The notes: generated by a model not told the origin, from the sequence alone. 64,000 nt of DNA from Mageeibacillus sp. (GCA_022484595.1 JAKVLB010000009.1:1-64000); one strand, 5' to 3'. Shown: positions 1-10,338, numbered from the stretch's first letter. Numbers and translations are program-made.

Positions 1-3000
1 GAATCAACACCGGCAGTTACAGCTACGCCTACGCCTACGCCTGCTTCAGATCAGGATACATGGACTGAGGATGACGGCACAACTTGTAGTATTGATTTTA
101 ATAGTGAAGTTTTTACTGTAAACAGCCAAGTTACTATCGACAGTACAGGATTTGTAACCCTAACGAGTGATAATCTTGAGCGCTATAACTCTAACGAAAT
201 TACTGCCGCAGCGACCGGTATTAAAAATGAGTTAGACAGTATAACATGGATAAGTGATGTTAAAGTTGCTGCGCCAACTGGTGTAGGTAAGCATTATACA
301 ATTACTTTTAAGTTAGCAGCAACAGAAAACGGAACAGGCAGCATAACAAATGCGAGTGCAAATTATCTTAGAACCTTGTCCAATAGAGATTCAAAGACAT
401 TCACCCCATCAGGCATTTCAATTACGTTAAACTGGAACTCCATAGCTTCTGACTTCAACCAAAAGCACATCAAGCGCCTTAGTGGTGAGCAGTGGACTGT
501 TGTTACTGACTCTGACGGCTGGTTTGTCAGAGCGACTTCCAGTCCGAATGTTGGCACCAGTGATACAAAACACTTTTGTATTGAGCCGGGCGGTGAGACC
601 GGAACATGGAACATAAGCGGTGCATATCATCAAACAGGATTTTCCACTTATGAGGGTTTGGGCGCCGGCATAAGAGGCGCTGAAATATCAAGCAGTGAAA
701 ATAATACTGTTCATGATGCAAACGGAAATCCGCTTATGAACGTGGATTCGTTTACTGCTGCACGAGTATTAAGCAGTGACCAGACAGATCAGGAGAAGGC
801 AGGCTGGTGCTGGGCGCATCAGACAGCCGTTTCTCTTGGAGGAAATGTCTGTACTGCGATTGCAGGAGACCCGGGAATAGACAGTGTTTCTGTAGGACTC
901 AGACAGCTGCAATCAACCGGCCTCAGCTTTAGCGTAGGGAATAATACGACGGTTGATGGCAAGCTGTTTGTAGAGCCGGGCGGCACTTACACCATAACAG
1001 ATGATAATGACCAGTTGCAGTATTGCACGTTATCTTCGAATAACAGCAAGATAACTACTGAGACAAATGGAAAGTATCTTACTATTCATGTTGCAGATGA
1101 CGCTACTACAAGCGATATTCTCAATACTTCCATAACAGTCGGCGGTAATACCCATTATTCAAGTATTACTTACGAGTGGGATATTTACACATGGACGAAC
1201 AACCAGAATCAGGTTGCCGCCGGCGGTTGCAGAGCTTATCAGGATTACTGGACAATAAATGCTGCTTCCGTTTTGTTCTCTACATCAATAGATGTCTCTT
1301 TCACAAAGACTTCTACCTGTCCGGCAGTTATCGGCAACAGCCTCTATTCGCTCGCCGGAACTACTTACGGTATCTACGGATCAGCGGATAACGCAAACAG
1401 TGACACTTCACGTTTGGCTACAATCACATCTGACGCGAACGGCAACTGTACGGTAGACGGCAAGGCAGCCTACACGACTACACATACCAACGCAACGCTT
1501 TATCTTAAGGAGCTGACCGCAGGCGCAGGCTATAAGCTGAATCCGGATGTCATATCTGTACAGCTCGACAGTTCGAACCAGACAGTCACTCTTAAAGATG
1601 AACCGATAACAGACCCTCTTAACTGGACGCTTCAGAAGACGGATGCAAACAAGTACAATATCGCCACGGGATTAACTCTTGCCGGTGCGGTATTTGAGGT
1701 CGATTATTACGACACTGTAAATGTAAACAGTGTAGCAGACGCGCAGGCTTTGTCTAATCCTAAAGCGACTGTACAGCTTACTACTGCTACAGACGCAGCC
1801 GGATCGGCAAGCATTACTGTTAACGGCAGCGCACTTAAAGCTAAATCAGCGTATTTTGCTTCATTTGTTAACATTGATGCACTTCCCCTCGGAACTTATG
1901 TAATACGAGAAGTATCAGCTCCGGCAGGCTATACGTCAGTACCTTCAACTTCTCCGTTTGTATATAAGCTTTTCGAGGACGCGAATGGAGAAGCTGATAT
2001 TACTTTACTTTCCAGCAACCAGTTCTATGCCACACTTGACTCAGAGAATGCGGTGATTTACGAGCAGCCGAAGACAGGCGTAATTGCGGTGACAAAGACT
2101 GTTACTTCTGACAACGGTCTGGAAACAGTAGCACCGTCGCTCTACGACCTTGCGGGCACGACTTATGATCTCCGTGTAGCTGACGGTGAAAAGGGTGCAG
2201 GGAATCTTTACTGCACAGTAACTTTCGGTACGGACGGCAGGATAAGCAATGTCGCTTACGCACCCGGACTTACCGTATCGGAAGATGATAAGTGGAAGGC
2301 GGGAGATACAGCTATCACAGTGCCTTACACAAGCGAGACTTCAGGAAAGTATTATTTTGTCGAGACGCACTCGGCGAGAGGATTCTATCTTGACGAAGCT
2401 AAGCACGATGTTACGGTTACATCAGCCAACACTAAGACTGCACCCGCTGAAGTGACGCTCAGTGATGAACCGATGATGACTTCTTTCGGCACATTCTACA
2501 AGCACATCGTAAGCGGCACGATAGCCGCCGCAGACAGCGAGGACGTATGCAAGTTATTCCCGAAGAACGGAGTATCTTTCATGATCTCCTACTACAACGG
2601 TATCTATGAGACAGCAGCCGAACTTCCGGCGCGCCCGAATGCCGGATGGACAGTGACTTCCGACGGCAACGGCGAGTTCTCAGCTACCAACACATACCTT
2701 GACGATGCGACCAGAAGTTATATCAATGCCGGATTGCTCTCAGGGGTGTTCACGGACAGGAACGGCACGGCAGCAGCGCCGCAGGGAACGTACGTTATCT
2801 CAGAGATACGCGTATCAGACGCTATGGCAGCCTGCGGTATCACGGTCAATACGGACAAGGTGATTGTGCCGGTACGTTTTGCCGCAGATATAGTGAAGGG
2901 CAGCGAGGCAGACCCGGCGAACAGCTCGGTAGCCGCGATTAACAACGCTATACTGGGAATTGTCGGAGAGACAAAGTCCCCGTTCAACAATCTCTATAAC

Positions 3001-3090
3001 CCTACGGTGGAATCCAACGCGGTTAATGCCGCCACAAATCAAACAGTAATTACAGGAATAACTGTGGCACGCAGCCCGGATTGCTTTTAG
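1..3090 (+). CDS. SpaA/Cna_B-repeat surface protein, 5'-truncated by the window edge
   Basis: Frame 1 is open from base 1 (ESTPAVTATPTPTPASDQDTW...). Repeated prealbumin-like segments (YSLAGTTYGIYG..., YDLAGTTYDLRVADG..., GTYVIREVSAPAGYTSV). No LPXTG before the stop at 3088-3090. Confidence 0.8.
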   Translation, partial: ESTPAVTATPTPTPASDQDTWTEDDGTTCSIDFNSEVFTVNSQVTIDSTGFVTLTSDNLERYNSNEITAAATGIKNELDSITWISDVKVAAPTGVGKHYTITFKLAATENGTGSITNASANYLRTLSNRDSKTFTPSGISITLNWNSIASDFNQKHIKRLSGEQWTVVTDSDGWFVRATSSPNVGTSDTKHFCIEPGGETGTWNISGAYHQTGFSTYEGLGAGIRGAEISSSENNTVHDANGNPLMNVDSFTAARVLSSDQTDQEKAGWCWAHQTAVSLGGNVCTAIAGDPGIDSVSVGLRQLQSTGLSFSVGNNTTVDGKLFVEPGGTYTITDDNDQLQYCTLSSNNSKITTETNGKYLTIHVADDATTSDILNTSITVGGNTHYSSITYEWDIYTWTNNQNQVAAGGCRAYQDYWTINAASVLFSTSIDVSFTKTSTCPAVIGNSLYSLAGTTYGIYGSADNANSDTSRLATITSDANGNCTVDGKAAYTTTHTNATLYLKELTAGAGYKLNPDVISVQLDSSNQTVTLKDEPITDPLNWTLQKTDANKYNIATGLTLAGAVFEVDYYDTVNVNSVADAQALSNPKATVQLTTATDAAGSASITVNGSALKAKSAYFASFVNIDALPLGTYVIREVSAPAGYTSVPSTSPFVYKLFEDANGEADITLLSSNQFYATLDSENAVIYEQPKTGVIAVTKTVTSDNGLETVAPSLYDLAGTTYDLRVADGEKGAGNLYCTVTFGTDGRISNVAYAPGLTVSEDDKWKAGDTAITVPYTSETSGKYYFVETHSARGFYLDEAKHDVTVTSANTKTAPAEVTLSDEPMMTSFGTFYKHIVSGTIAAADSEDVCKLFPKNGVSFMISYYNGIYETAAELPARPNAGWTVTSDGNGEFSATNTYLDDATRSYINAGLLSGVFTDRNGTAAAPQGTYVISEIRVSDAMAACGITVNTDKVIVPVRFAADIVKGSEADPANSSVAAINNAILGIVGETKSPFNNLYNPTVESNAVNAATNQTVITGITVARSPDCF

Positions 3091-3158
3091 GATTCCTTTA
3101 AGAAAATAACTGTTACAAATGCTTATCTGATGGGAGAAACTAAAGAGACAGAAATATA

Positions 3159-3187
3159 TTGACACATTGCTGTTAATACTGTATATT
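3159..3187 (+). promoter_or_regulatory. SigA-type promoter TTGACA-N17-TATATT for the gntR operon
   Basis: TTGACA 3159-3164, TATATT 3182-3187, 17 bp spacer. Confidence 0.75.
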
Positions 3188-3201
3188 AAACACATTAACA
3201 G
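3170..3201. promoter_or_regulatory. Operator-like inverted repeat CTGTTAAT-N16-ATTAACAG
   Basis: Perfect 8-bp inverted repeat with an inner TTAATA-N5-TATTAA palindrome, overlapping the -10 region upstream of a GntR regulator. Confidence 0.6.
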
Positions 3202-3284
3202 TTGAACGCCTGATTATATGATGCCGCTTATCGACTGGTACGGAATTGTCCGGGGCTTTCAGCCGGAAAGGAGAGTTGACAGTT

Positions 3285-3668
3285 TTGATTATTTCTCAAA
3301 GTTCGGGAGAACCTATTTATAAGCAGATATCGGATCAGTTCAGAACGGATATTCTTGAGGGAAGAATTCAACCGGGCGATATGCTGCCTTCTATCAGGAG
3401 TCTTGCGAAAGAACTCAGAATAAGCGTAATAACCACGATGAAGGCGTATGAAGTACTTCAGAATGAAGGCTATATCGTGTCTATTCAGGGTAAGGGTTTC
3501 TGTGTGAACGCACAGGATAAAGAGATGCTGAGAGAACAGCATATCCGTATGATTGAGAATTCTCTTTTGGAAGCAATAAAATCCGCGCGAATAGCGGGAA
3601 TGAGTTATAAAGAGCTTAAGCAGACTCTGGATTATCTCATAAAGCTTGATGAAGAGGACAGCAAATAA
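3285..3668 (+). CDS. GntR-family transcriptional regulator, YtrA-like
   Basis: EPIYKQISDQFRTDILEGRIQPGDMLPSIRSLAKELRISVITTMKAYEVLQNEGYI; short C-terminal region typical of the YtrA subfamily. TTG start after GGAGAG. Confidence 0.85.
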   Translation: MIISQSSGEPIYKQISDQFRTDILEGRIQPGDMLPSIRSLAKELRISVITTMKAYEVLQNEGYIVSIQGKGFCVNAQDKEMLREQHIRMIENSLLEAIKSARIAGMSYKELKQTLDYLIKLDEEDSK

Positions 3669-3700
3669 GTATTTTGCAATATTAACACAAGGAGACTTAT

Positions 3701-4618
3701 ATGGAATACACTAATGTAATTGAAGGAAAAGGGATTAATAAAAGATATGGGAAATTCGTCCTTGATATTCCCAGTCTGGAGGTTCCTAAAGGATTCGCTA
3801 CGGCTCTTATAGGGGAGAACGGAGCCGGAAAGTCTACGCTGATGGATATTCTTACGGGAATTCTTCTGGATGCAAAAGGAGATTTGAAGTATTTCGGTGA
3901 ATATTCCGCCAAGGATCGCGAGAACAGTTACGATGTAAAGAACAGAATCGGTTATGTAGGTTCAAAAGGTTATTATTTTCCTCAGTGGACAATCAGAGAA
4001 ATCAATGATATCAACAAGGTTCTTTTTGATAATTACTCAGAAGAGAAGTTTATGAGACTTCTGAACGAGCTTTCAGTTTTTCCGAACGGAGGGATTGACT
4101 TAAAAAAGAAGAATTCACAGTTATCTGACGGCAATCAGATGAAGACAATGCTTGCCGGAGTTTTTGCGCGTAATACAGACATGCTTATTCTGGACGAGCC
4201 GGCGTCACCGCTTGACCCGCTTATGAGAGATGTTCTTTGTCAGATGATACGTTCTTATGTCTGCGAAGGAAACGGAGACAAATCAGTCCTGTTTTCGACA
4301 CATAATATCGCGGATATGGAGAATGTAACCGATTATGCAATCATAATTGAGAACGGTTCAATTGTAGAAAGCGGTTTTGTGGAAGACCTGAAGGAGAAGT
4401 ACATACTTGTCAGGGGAGACGCAGCACAGCAGGAAGCTATATCGCAGCATTTGTATACGGTTACTGCAAGTCAGTTCGGGTTCAGCGGAATTATGCTGTC
4501 AGACGACCTGGACAGTATTGCCGGAACCGGTGTCGTAACCGAACAGGCAACGCTGTCTCAGATCTGTGTCGCCGTTATGAGGCACAATACAAAACTTGAC
4601 TACTGTCCGGTTATTTAA
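3701..4618 (+). CDS. ABC transporter ATP-binding protein (YtrB-like)
   Basis: Walker A GENGAGKST, Walker B MLILDEPASPLDP, adjacent to YtrA-like gene. Confidence 0.9.
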   Translation: MEYTNVIEGKGINKRYGKFVLDIPSLEVPKGFATALIGENGAGKSTLMDILTGILLDAKGDLKYFGEYSAKDRENSYDVKNRIGYVGSKGYYFPQWTIREINDINKVLFDNYSEEKFMRLLNELSVFPNGGIDLKKKNSQLSDGNQMKTMLAGVFARNTDMLILDEPASPLDPLMRDVLCQMIRSYVCEGNGDKSVLFSTHNIADMENVTDYAIIIENGSIVESGFVEDLKEKYILVRGDAAQQEAISQHLYTVTASQFGFSGIMLSDDLDSIAGTGVVTEQATLSQICVAVMRHNTKLDYCPVI

Positions 4619-4630
4619 GGTGGTGAGATT

Positions 4631-5266
4631 ATGTTAAGAGATATTGTCATAGGATTCAAATTAATCAAACACAGTAATACAAGAAAGATCGATATATTGA
4701 TAATAGCATTATTTTTGTGCATTGGTGTAATAGTTGAGATTTCCAGCAGGGGATTGAATTTTCTGGTAGGATTCTATATAGCTGTGTCAATATTGTGTAT
4801 CTATGAGCAAGTAGAGAAAGTCGCCGTATTTACGCTGGTTCAGTCGAGCGGACTTAAGAAAGCACTTCAGACTGTGATTCCTGTCGTGACTTCATTTGTT
4901 TTGGAAATATTCCTGTTTACACTGCTGTTGATTGAACGCATAATCCTGATCAATATGTATCCCGAGAACAGAGCCGAACTTCTGAAGTCGCTGTTTATGG
5001 TAATTGTTATTTTGCTGCTGTGTGTAATCTACTGCACAATATGCTTGAAATTTTACGTTGTTTCTACTGTAATTTTTGTTTTTATGGCAGGAGCATTATC
5101 TGCTATCGGCAATATGGAATTATTCCGGAACAGTATGTCACTGCCTCTATTGGCTGCCATCGGTTATATCACAATTGTTGTGGGAGCAGCTTCACAATAT
5201 CTGATTTCCAACCTGATGTACAAATACAGCTTTTCAAAGTTTGTATTCCGTCGGCTTGTCAAATAA
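4631..5266 (+). CDS. Multi-TM membrane protein, probable ABC transporter permease
   Basis: Several hydrophobic segments; directly downstream of the ATPase gene. Confidence 0.6.
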   Translation: MLRDIVIGFKLIKHSNTRKIDILIIALFLCIGVIVEISSRGLNFLVGFYIAVSILCIYEQVEKVAVFTLVQSSGLKKALQTVIPVVTSFVLEIFLFTLLLIERIILINMYPENRAELLKSLFMVIVILLLCVIYCTICLKFYVVSTVIFVFMAGALSAIGNMELFRNSMSLPLLAAIGYITIVVGAASQYLISNLMYKYSFSKFVFRRLVK

Positions 5267-5326
5267 CGTCCGGTATATTATCGGCTGTGCGTCATTAAAT
5301 AACAATATCGGGAGCAATAGATAGAA

Positions 5327-6802
5327 ATGAGAAGTAAAAGCAATACAAATCATGTAGTCAGTAAGGTTCTGATGTCACTCGCGCCCATGCTGGTGCTTCT
5401 GATTCTTCAAATGCTGATAGGTGCCGGCTACTGGCTGACAGTCGGATTAACAGATGTTACTGCGCAGAAGACGGGTGACTTGTCCGTTGTGTATATAGTT
5501 ACAGGCCTTGTTGAAGTAGCCGTGTTCTCTATATGGTATCGAAAACTTATTACAGGTGAGCATGTGACAAATACCCGTTCAGTCCTGAACTTAAGATCTG
5601 CGGTATCTGTTCTTCTGATTGCCGTCGGCGTGTCAGCTGTTTTATCTTTTGGAGAGTTCTTTGCCATAGAAGTAGTTCCGCAGTGGATATCAGACAGCTA
5701 TGAAAGCGCTATTAATCAGGTGATTACATACAACGCGCTGACATGTGCCACTGTGACTGTATTATGCCCGATTGGCGAAGAACTTGTTTTTCGCGGTGTT
5801 ACTTTAAAGCTGCTGAAAAGGACCGGCGCTCCGTTCTGGGTATGCAATATTATACAGGCATTCCTGTTCGCACTTATGCATTTCAATGTTATACAGAGCA
5901 CTTATACCTTTATCTTAGGCATTGTATGCGGCTATCTGGTTTACAGGTTTAAATCGGTTGCGGCAGGTATTGTTACACATATGGTATTTAACATCTTGGG
6001 TTATCTATGTGTTTTCGGTTATTTCATCAACTGTTTCAGGACCAATACAATTATTCTCATAGCGGCGTCGGCGCTCTTCCTGGCAGCTGCGGCGGCAGGC
6101 TTTGTTATTCTTCGTAAAGTCAATGCTGTCAGCACTTCCGCGAGAATACCGGCTGCCTGCTTCTCGTCATATTTTTTATTGTGCAAAGCCGGCTGGCGCA
6201 TATTGTTCTGCTGTGTCCTGCCTGCAGCTGCTGCCTTTATCGGTCTCGGAGCGGCATATATGACCAGAACCAATACGAAACCGGCTGACATGTACTGTTC
6301 GATTCTTTCCACAATATCAGCCTTGATGATAATAATAGAGACTAATGGTGATTACTTCGCATTTGGCGGCATAACAGCAGGTGATAAATTATATTTCAAC
6401 CTTTTCAAAGTTTCAGGAAAAGGCAGAAGTGTCATACGGTCATTTATCGTTACAGACAATATTGCGCGGATCGGAAGAATATCTTTGGTGGTACTGATAT
6501 CATCGCTGTCATATATTTATCTTTCCGGAGATGTGCTGCTGCCTGCTGTTACGCTGCTCTATATATCAGTCATTCTGACATTTACGACGTTATATACGCG
6601 AAAAGTAACATTACTATATGACGTTTCGTTTTATACTGTTCCTTTTATCATAGCTGCCGTTGGCGGTGTATATTCACTCAGATTTATACATGAAGGTTAT
6701 GTTTTGATTATTCTTGCCGCAGTGCTTGTAATTGCGCTGCTGTTCACGGTCAGATTTGTGAACAGAAGATTTGTCAGAAAGACTATTGACGACAGGGTAT
6801 AA
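5327..6802 (+). CDS. CPBP-family intramembrane metalloprotease with a C-terminal multi-TM extension
   Basis: Motifs GEELVFRG (EExxxR), FALMHFN, GIVTHMVFN (HxxxN), then a second hydrophobic half. Confidence 0.8.
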   Translation: MRSKSNTNHVVSKVLMSLAPMLVLLILQMLIGAGYWLTVGLTDVTAQKTGDLSVVYIVTGLVEVAVFSIWYRKLITGEHVTNTRSVLNLRSAVSVLLIAVGVSAVLSFGEFFAIEVVPQWISDSYESAINQVITYNALTCATVTVLCPIGEELVFRGVTLKLLKRTGAPFWVCNIIQAFLFALMHFNVIQSTYTFILGIVCGYLVYRFKSVAAGIVTHMVFNILGYLCVFGYFINCFRTNTIILIAASALFLAAAAAGFVILRKVNAVSTSARIPAACFSSYFLLCKAGWRILFCCVLPAAAAFIGLGAAYMTRTNTKPADMYCSILSTISALMIIIETNGDYFAFGGITAGDKLYFNLFKVSGKGRSVIRSFIVTDNIARIGRISLVVLISSLSYIYLSGDVLLPAVTLLYISVILTFTTLYTRKVTLLYDVSFYTVPFIIAAVGGVYSLRFIHEGYVLIILAAVLVIALLFTVRFVNRRFVRKTIDDRV

Positions 6803-6959
6803 AAGCCGTGGGGTTTGGAGAATATTCCATAAAATAGTTCTTATCTGATGTTGCATTTTTGTATTAATTAATGAAAATGCATCCGCATCTCAAACGATTG
6901 GATAAAAATAATCTGCGAAGATGGTATAATTTCAAAGTTAATATTAGGAGGATACTACC

Positions 6960-8894
6960 ATGGGCATGACTATTTCACAGAAAATTATCAAGAATCATCT
7001 TCTCTCAGGTGAGATGATTCCCGGAGAAGAGATTTCCATCAGAATTGATCAGACTCTCACACAGGATTCAACCGGTACAATGGCATACCTCCAGTTTGAA
7101 GCGATCGGAGTAGACAGGGTCAAGACGAAGCTGTCTGTGGCATATATCGATCATAATATGCTTCAGTCGGGATTCGAGAATGCCGACGACCATAAGTATA
7201 TTCAGACTGTTACCGCAAAGCACGGTATCAGATTCAGCAGGCCGGGCAATGGTGTCTGTCATCAGGTGCATGTCGAGAGATTCGGCGTCCCGGGTCAGAC
7301 TCTGCTCGGTTCTGACTCACATACACCTACATGCGGCGGCATCGGAATGCTCGCCATCGGTGCCGGCGGACTTGATGTTGCTGTTGCCATGGGCGGCGGT
7401 CCTTATTACATCACTATGCCCAAGATGGTTCGCGTCACATTGAGAAACAGACTCGGAAACTGGGCTACGGCAAAGGATATCATTCTTGAAGTTCTCCGCA
7501 GGATGACCGTAAAGGGCGGCGTAGGAAAGATCATCGAATACAGCGGTGACGGTGTTTCAACATTATCTGTTCCTGAGAGAGCCACAATTACAAATATGGG
7601 TGCGGAACTCGGCGCGACAACGTCGGTATTCCCGTCCGATGATGTCACTCGTGATTTCCTTAAGGCTCAGAAGAGAGAAGATGTCTGGACAGAACTCAAG
7701 GCTGATGATGATGCTGTCTACGATGAAGAGATTGTAATTGACCTCGCGGAACTTCGTCCGCTTATTGCCAAACCGCACATGCCTGATCAGGTTGTTCCTA
7801 TAGCAGAAGTCGCGGGACTTAAGGTTGATCAGTGCTGCATTGGTTCATGCACAAACTCTTCACTCTACGATATGCTTAAAGTAGCTGCTATCCTCAAAGG
7901 TCATACCGTTGCTCCCGATGTTTCTCTTGTAATCGCGCCAGGTTCCAAGCAGGTGCTCAACATGCTGGCTGAGAACGGTGCTCTTGCCGATATGATAGCT
8001 GCCGGCGCAAGAATCATTGAGTGCGGATGCGGTCCCTGCATAGGTATGGGTCAGTCTCCAAAGACCAACGCCGTATCACTCAGAACAAACAACAGAAATT
8101 TTTACGGAAGATCCGGAACCAAATCCGCTTCAATCTACCTTGTAAGCCCGGAAGTTGCGGCAGTCGCCGCCATCACCGGTGTTGTGACCGATCCTGCCGA
8201 TTTCGGTGAACCTCCGGTTGTTGAAATGCCAGATTCATTCCTTGTATCAGACAACATGGTGATTATTCCGTCTGAGAAATCATCTGATATTGAAGTTGTC
8301 AGAGGTCCTAACATCAAGCCTTTCCCTATGAATCACGCTCTCGGCGACACTGTCGAAGGCAAGGTTCTTATCAAACTTGAAGACAACATTACGACTGATC
8401 ACATTATGCCTTCCAATTCTAAGCTCCTGCCTTACAGGTCTAATGTTCCTTACCTTGCGGATTACTGCCTGACGCCATGCGACGAGGAATTCCCTGCAAG
8501 AGCCAAGGCAAATAACGGAGGCTTCATTATCGGCGGCGAGAATTACGGACAGGGCTCTTCACGTGAACATGCGGCTCTGGCGCCTCTGCAGCTCGGAATC
8601 AAGGGCGTTATCAGTCTGTCGTTTGCCAGAATTCATATGGCCAACCTGATAAATAACGGAATTCTGCCGCTTGTTTTCGCGCAGAAGGAAGATTATGACA
8701 GACTCGGAATGCTCGATGAGCTTGTTGTTGAGAATGCTGCAGATCAGGTCCGTGCTGCCGTCAATGGAAAAAATGTTACGGTTACTGACAAGACGCAGGG
8801 TTTCAGTTTTGAGACAGTGCTCAATATTTCCGAGAGACAGTGCGGAATGCTTCTTGCCGGCGGACTTCTTAACTACACCAGAGAAAACGCATAA
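6960..8894 (+). CDS. acnA: Aconitate hydratase
   Basis: Aconitase family: LLGSDSHTPTCGGIGMLAIGAGG, CCIGSCTNSS, GCGPCIGMGQ, GGENYGQGSSREHAALAPLQLG. Confidence 0.9.
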   Translation: MGMTISQKIIKNHLLSGEMIPGEEISIRIDQTLTQDSTGTMAYLQFEAIGVDRVKTKLSVAYIDHNMLQSGFENADDHKYIQTVTAKHGIRFSRPGNGVCHQVHVERFGVPGQTLLGSDSHTPTCGGIGMLAIGAGGLDVAVAMGGGPYYITMPKMVRVTLRNRLGNWATAKDIILEVLRRMTVKGGVGKIIEYSGDGVSTLSVPERATITNMGAELGATTSVFPSDDVTRDFLKAQKREDVWTELKADDDAVYDEEIVIDLAELRPLIAKPHMPDQVVPIAEVAGLKVDQCCIGSCTNSSLYDMLKVAAILKGHTVAPDVSLVIAPGSKQVLNMLAENGALADMIAAGARIIECGCGPCIGMGQSPKTNAVSLRTNNRNFYGRSGTKSASIYLVSPEVAAVAAITGVVTDPADFGEPPVVEMPDSFLVSDNMVIIPSEKSSDIEVVRGPNIKPFPMNHALGDTVEGKVLIKLEDNITTDHIMPSNSKLLPYRSNVPYLADYCLTPCDEEFPARAKANNGGFIIGGENYGQGSSREHAALAPLQLGIKGVISLSFARIHMANLINNGILPLVFAQKEDYDRLGMLDELVVENAADQVRAAVNGKNVTVTDKTQGFSFETVLNISERQCGMLLAGGLLNYTRENA

Positions 8895-8913
8895 CTTACA
8901 AGGAAGTATATAT

Positions 8914-10287
8914 ATGGATTCTGAAGACAGAGAGAAATTAATCAGTGAGATATCTTCCGTAGCGTCGGTGAAGTCGCACATCAATCCGACGCTGTATACT
9001 AAGTACAACGTCAAGCGCGGTCTGCGCAATAACGATGGTACCGGAGTACTTGTAGGCCTTACCGAGGTCGGAGAGGTCATGAGCTATATCGTAGATGATG
9101 TCGACAGAATACCTGTCGAGGGAAAGCTCTTTTATCAGGGATATGAGATAACAGATCTCGTAGAGGGATTTTTCCCGGAGAAGCGTTTCGGTTTCGAGGA
9201 AATCGCGTTTCTTCTCATTACGGGCGGTCTGCCGACAGACATTGAACTCAGAGAATTCAATGAACTGCTTTCAAGTGTAAGGAAGCTGCCTGAGAATTTT
9301 ACAGAGGATATGATCCTCAAGGCTCCTTCTCCGGACATCATGAACAAACTTGCAAGATCTGTTCTTGCACTTTACTCATATGACGACAATGCTGAAGCAA
9401 ACGATATCAATAACGTAGTAAGACAGTGTGTGGAGCTAGTCGCGCGTTTCCCGGTGCTAATTTCATACGGCTATATGGCGCGCCGCCACTATATTGAGCG
9501 CCGCGGCCTGTTCCTGCATGATCCTAAGCCCGAGTACAACACTGCGCAGAATATTCTCTACCTCATAAGACCTGACGGCAAGTTTACCGAGCTTGAGGCG
9601 CGTATCCTTGACCTCATGCTCGTTCTTCATGCCGAGCACGGCGGCGGCAATAATTCAAGCTTTGTCACTCATGCCGTGTCGTCGACCGGATCAGATACGT
9701 ATTCGGTAATAGCGGCGGCTATAGGTTCACTTAAAGGACCCCAGCACGGCGGTGCAAGCAATAAAGCATTTTCAATGATGAAGGATCTTCGTGAACACGT
9801 GTCTGACTGGGAAGACGACGATCAGATCCGCGCATATCTCACAGATGTTCTCAACGGTCAGGCATTCGACAACTCCGGGCTAATTTACGGAATAGGTCAT
9901 GCCGTTTATACGCTGTCTGATCCGCGTACAAGAATAATCCGCGAGTATGCGGAGCTTCTTGCCCGCGATAAGGGTAATCTTGATCTTTACAATCTCTACC
10001 TGAGAGTCGAGAGACTGGCTCCGGTAGTGTTCCATGAAGTTAAGAATTCCGATAAGATAGTATGCGCCAATGTGGATTTCTATGCAGGTCTTGTATACTC
10101 AATGCTCGGTATTCCTTCAGAACTCTTTACTCCGCTGTTTGCCTGCGGCAGAATTGCAGGCTGGAGCGCCCATCGTATAGAAGAACTCGTGTCCGGCGGC
10201 AGAATAATGCGCCCGGCATTCAAGTGCGTCAACAAGAGGAAGGATTACATTCCTATGAGCGAGCGCAACGAAAATTTATCTGAATAA
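8914..10287 (+). CDS. gltA: Citrate synthase
   Basis: LFYQGYEITDLVE, LHAEHGGGNNSSFVTHAVSSTGSDTYSVIAAAIGSLKGPQHGGASNKA, YGIGHAVYTLSDPR. Internal ATG at 8914 has an AAGGAAG SD. Confidence 0.92.
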   Translation: MDSEDREKLISEISSVASVKSHINPTLYTKYNVKRGLRNNDGTGVLVGLTEVGEVMSYIVDDVDRIPVEGKLFYQGYEITDLVEGFFPEKRFGFEEIAFLLITGGLPTDIELREFNELLSSVRKLPENFTEDMILKAPSPDIMNKLARSVLALYSYDDNAEANDINNVVRQCVELVARFPVLISYGYMARRHYIERRGLFLHDPKPEYNTAQNILYLIRPDGKFTELEARILDLMLVLHAEHGGGNNSSFVTHAVSSTGSDTYSVIAAAIGSLKGPQHGGASNKAFSMMKDLREHVSDWEDDDQIRAYLTDVLNGQAFDNSGLIYGIGHAVYTLSDPRTRIIREYAELLARDKGNLDLYNLYLRVERLAPVVFHEVKNSDKIVCANVDFYAGLVYSMLGIPSELFTPLFACGRIAGWSAHRIEELVSGGRIMRPAFKCVNKRKDYIPMSERNENLSE

Positions 10288-10291
10288 CGGC

Positions 10292-10320
10292 TTGCGTTAA
10301 TTTTGCCTGTGTGGTAATAT
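10292..10320 (+). promoter_or_regulatory. Promoter TTGCGT-N17-TAATAT for tRNA-Glu
   Basis: -35 10292-10297, -10 10315-10320, 19 bp upstream of the tRNA. Confidence 0.6.
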
Positions 10321-10338
10321 ACACGGGCAAACTTAAAC

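Noticed and set aside
6852-6881. TGCATTTT-N14-AAAATGCA inverted repeat upstream of acnA as a regulatory RNA
   Set aside because: AT-rich and just after the CPBP gene end; more likely a weak terminator or chance, with no recognised class.
8559-9080. 173 aa minus-strand ORF across the acnA/gltA junction
   Set aside because: Antisense to two confidently identified genes and compositionally unlike a protein; a shadow ORF.
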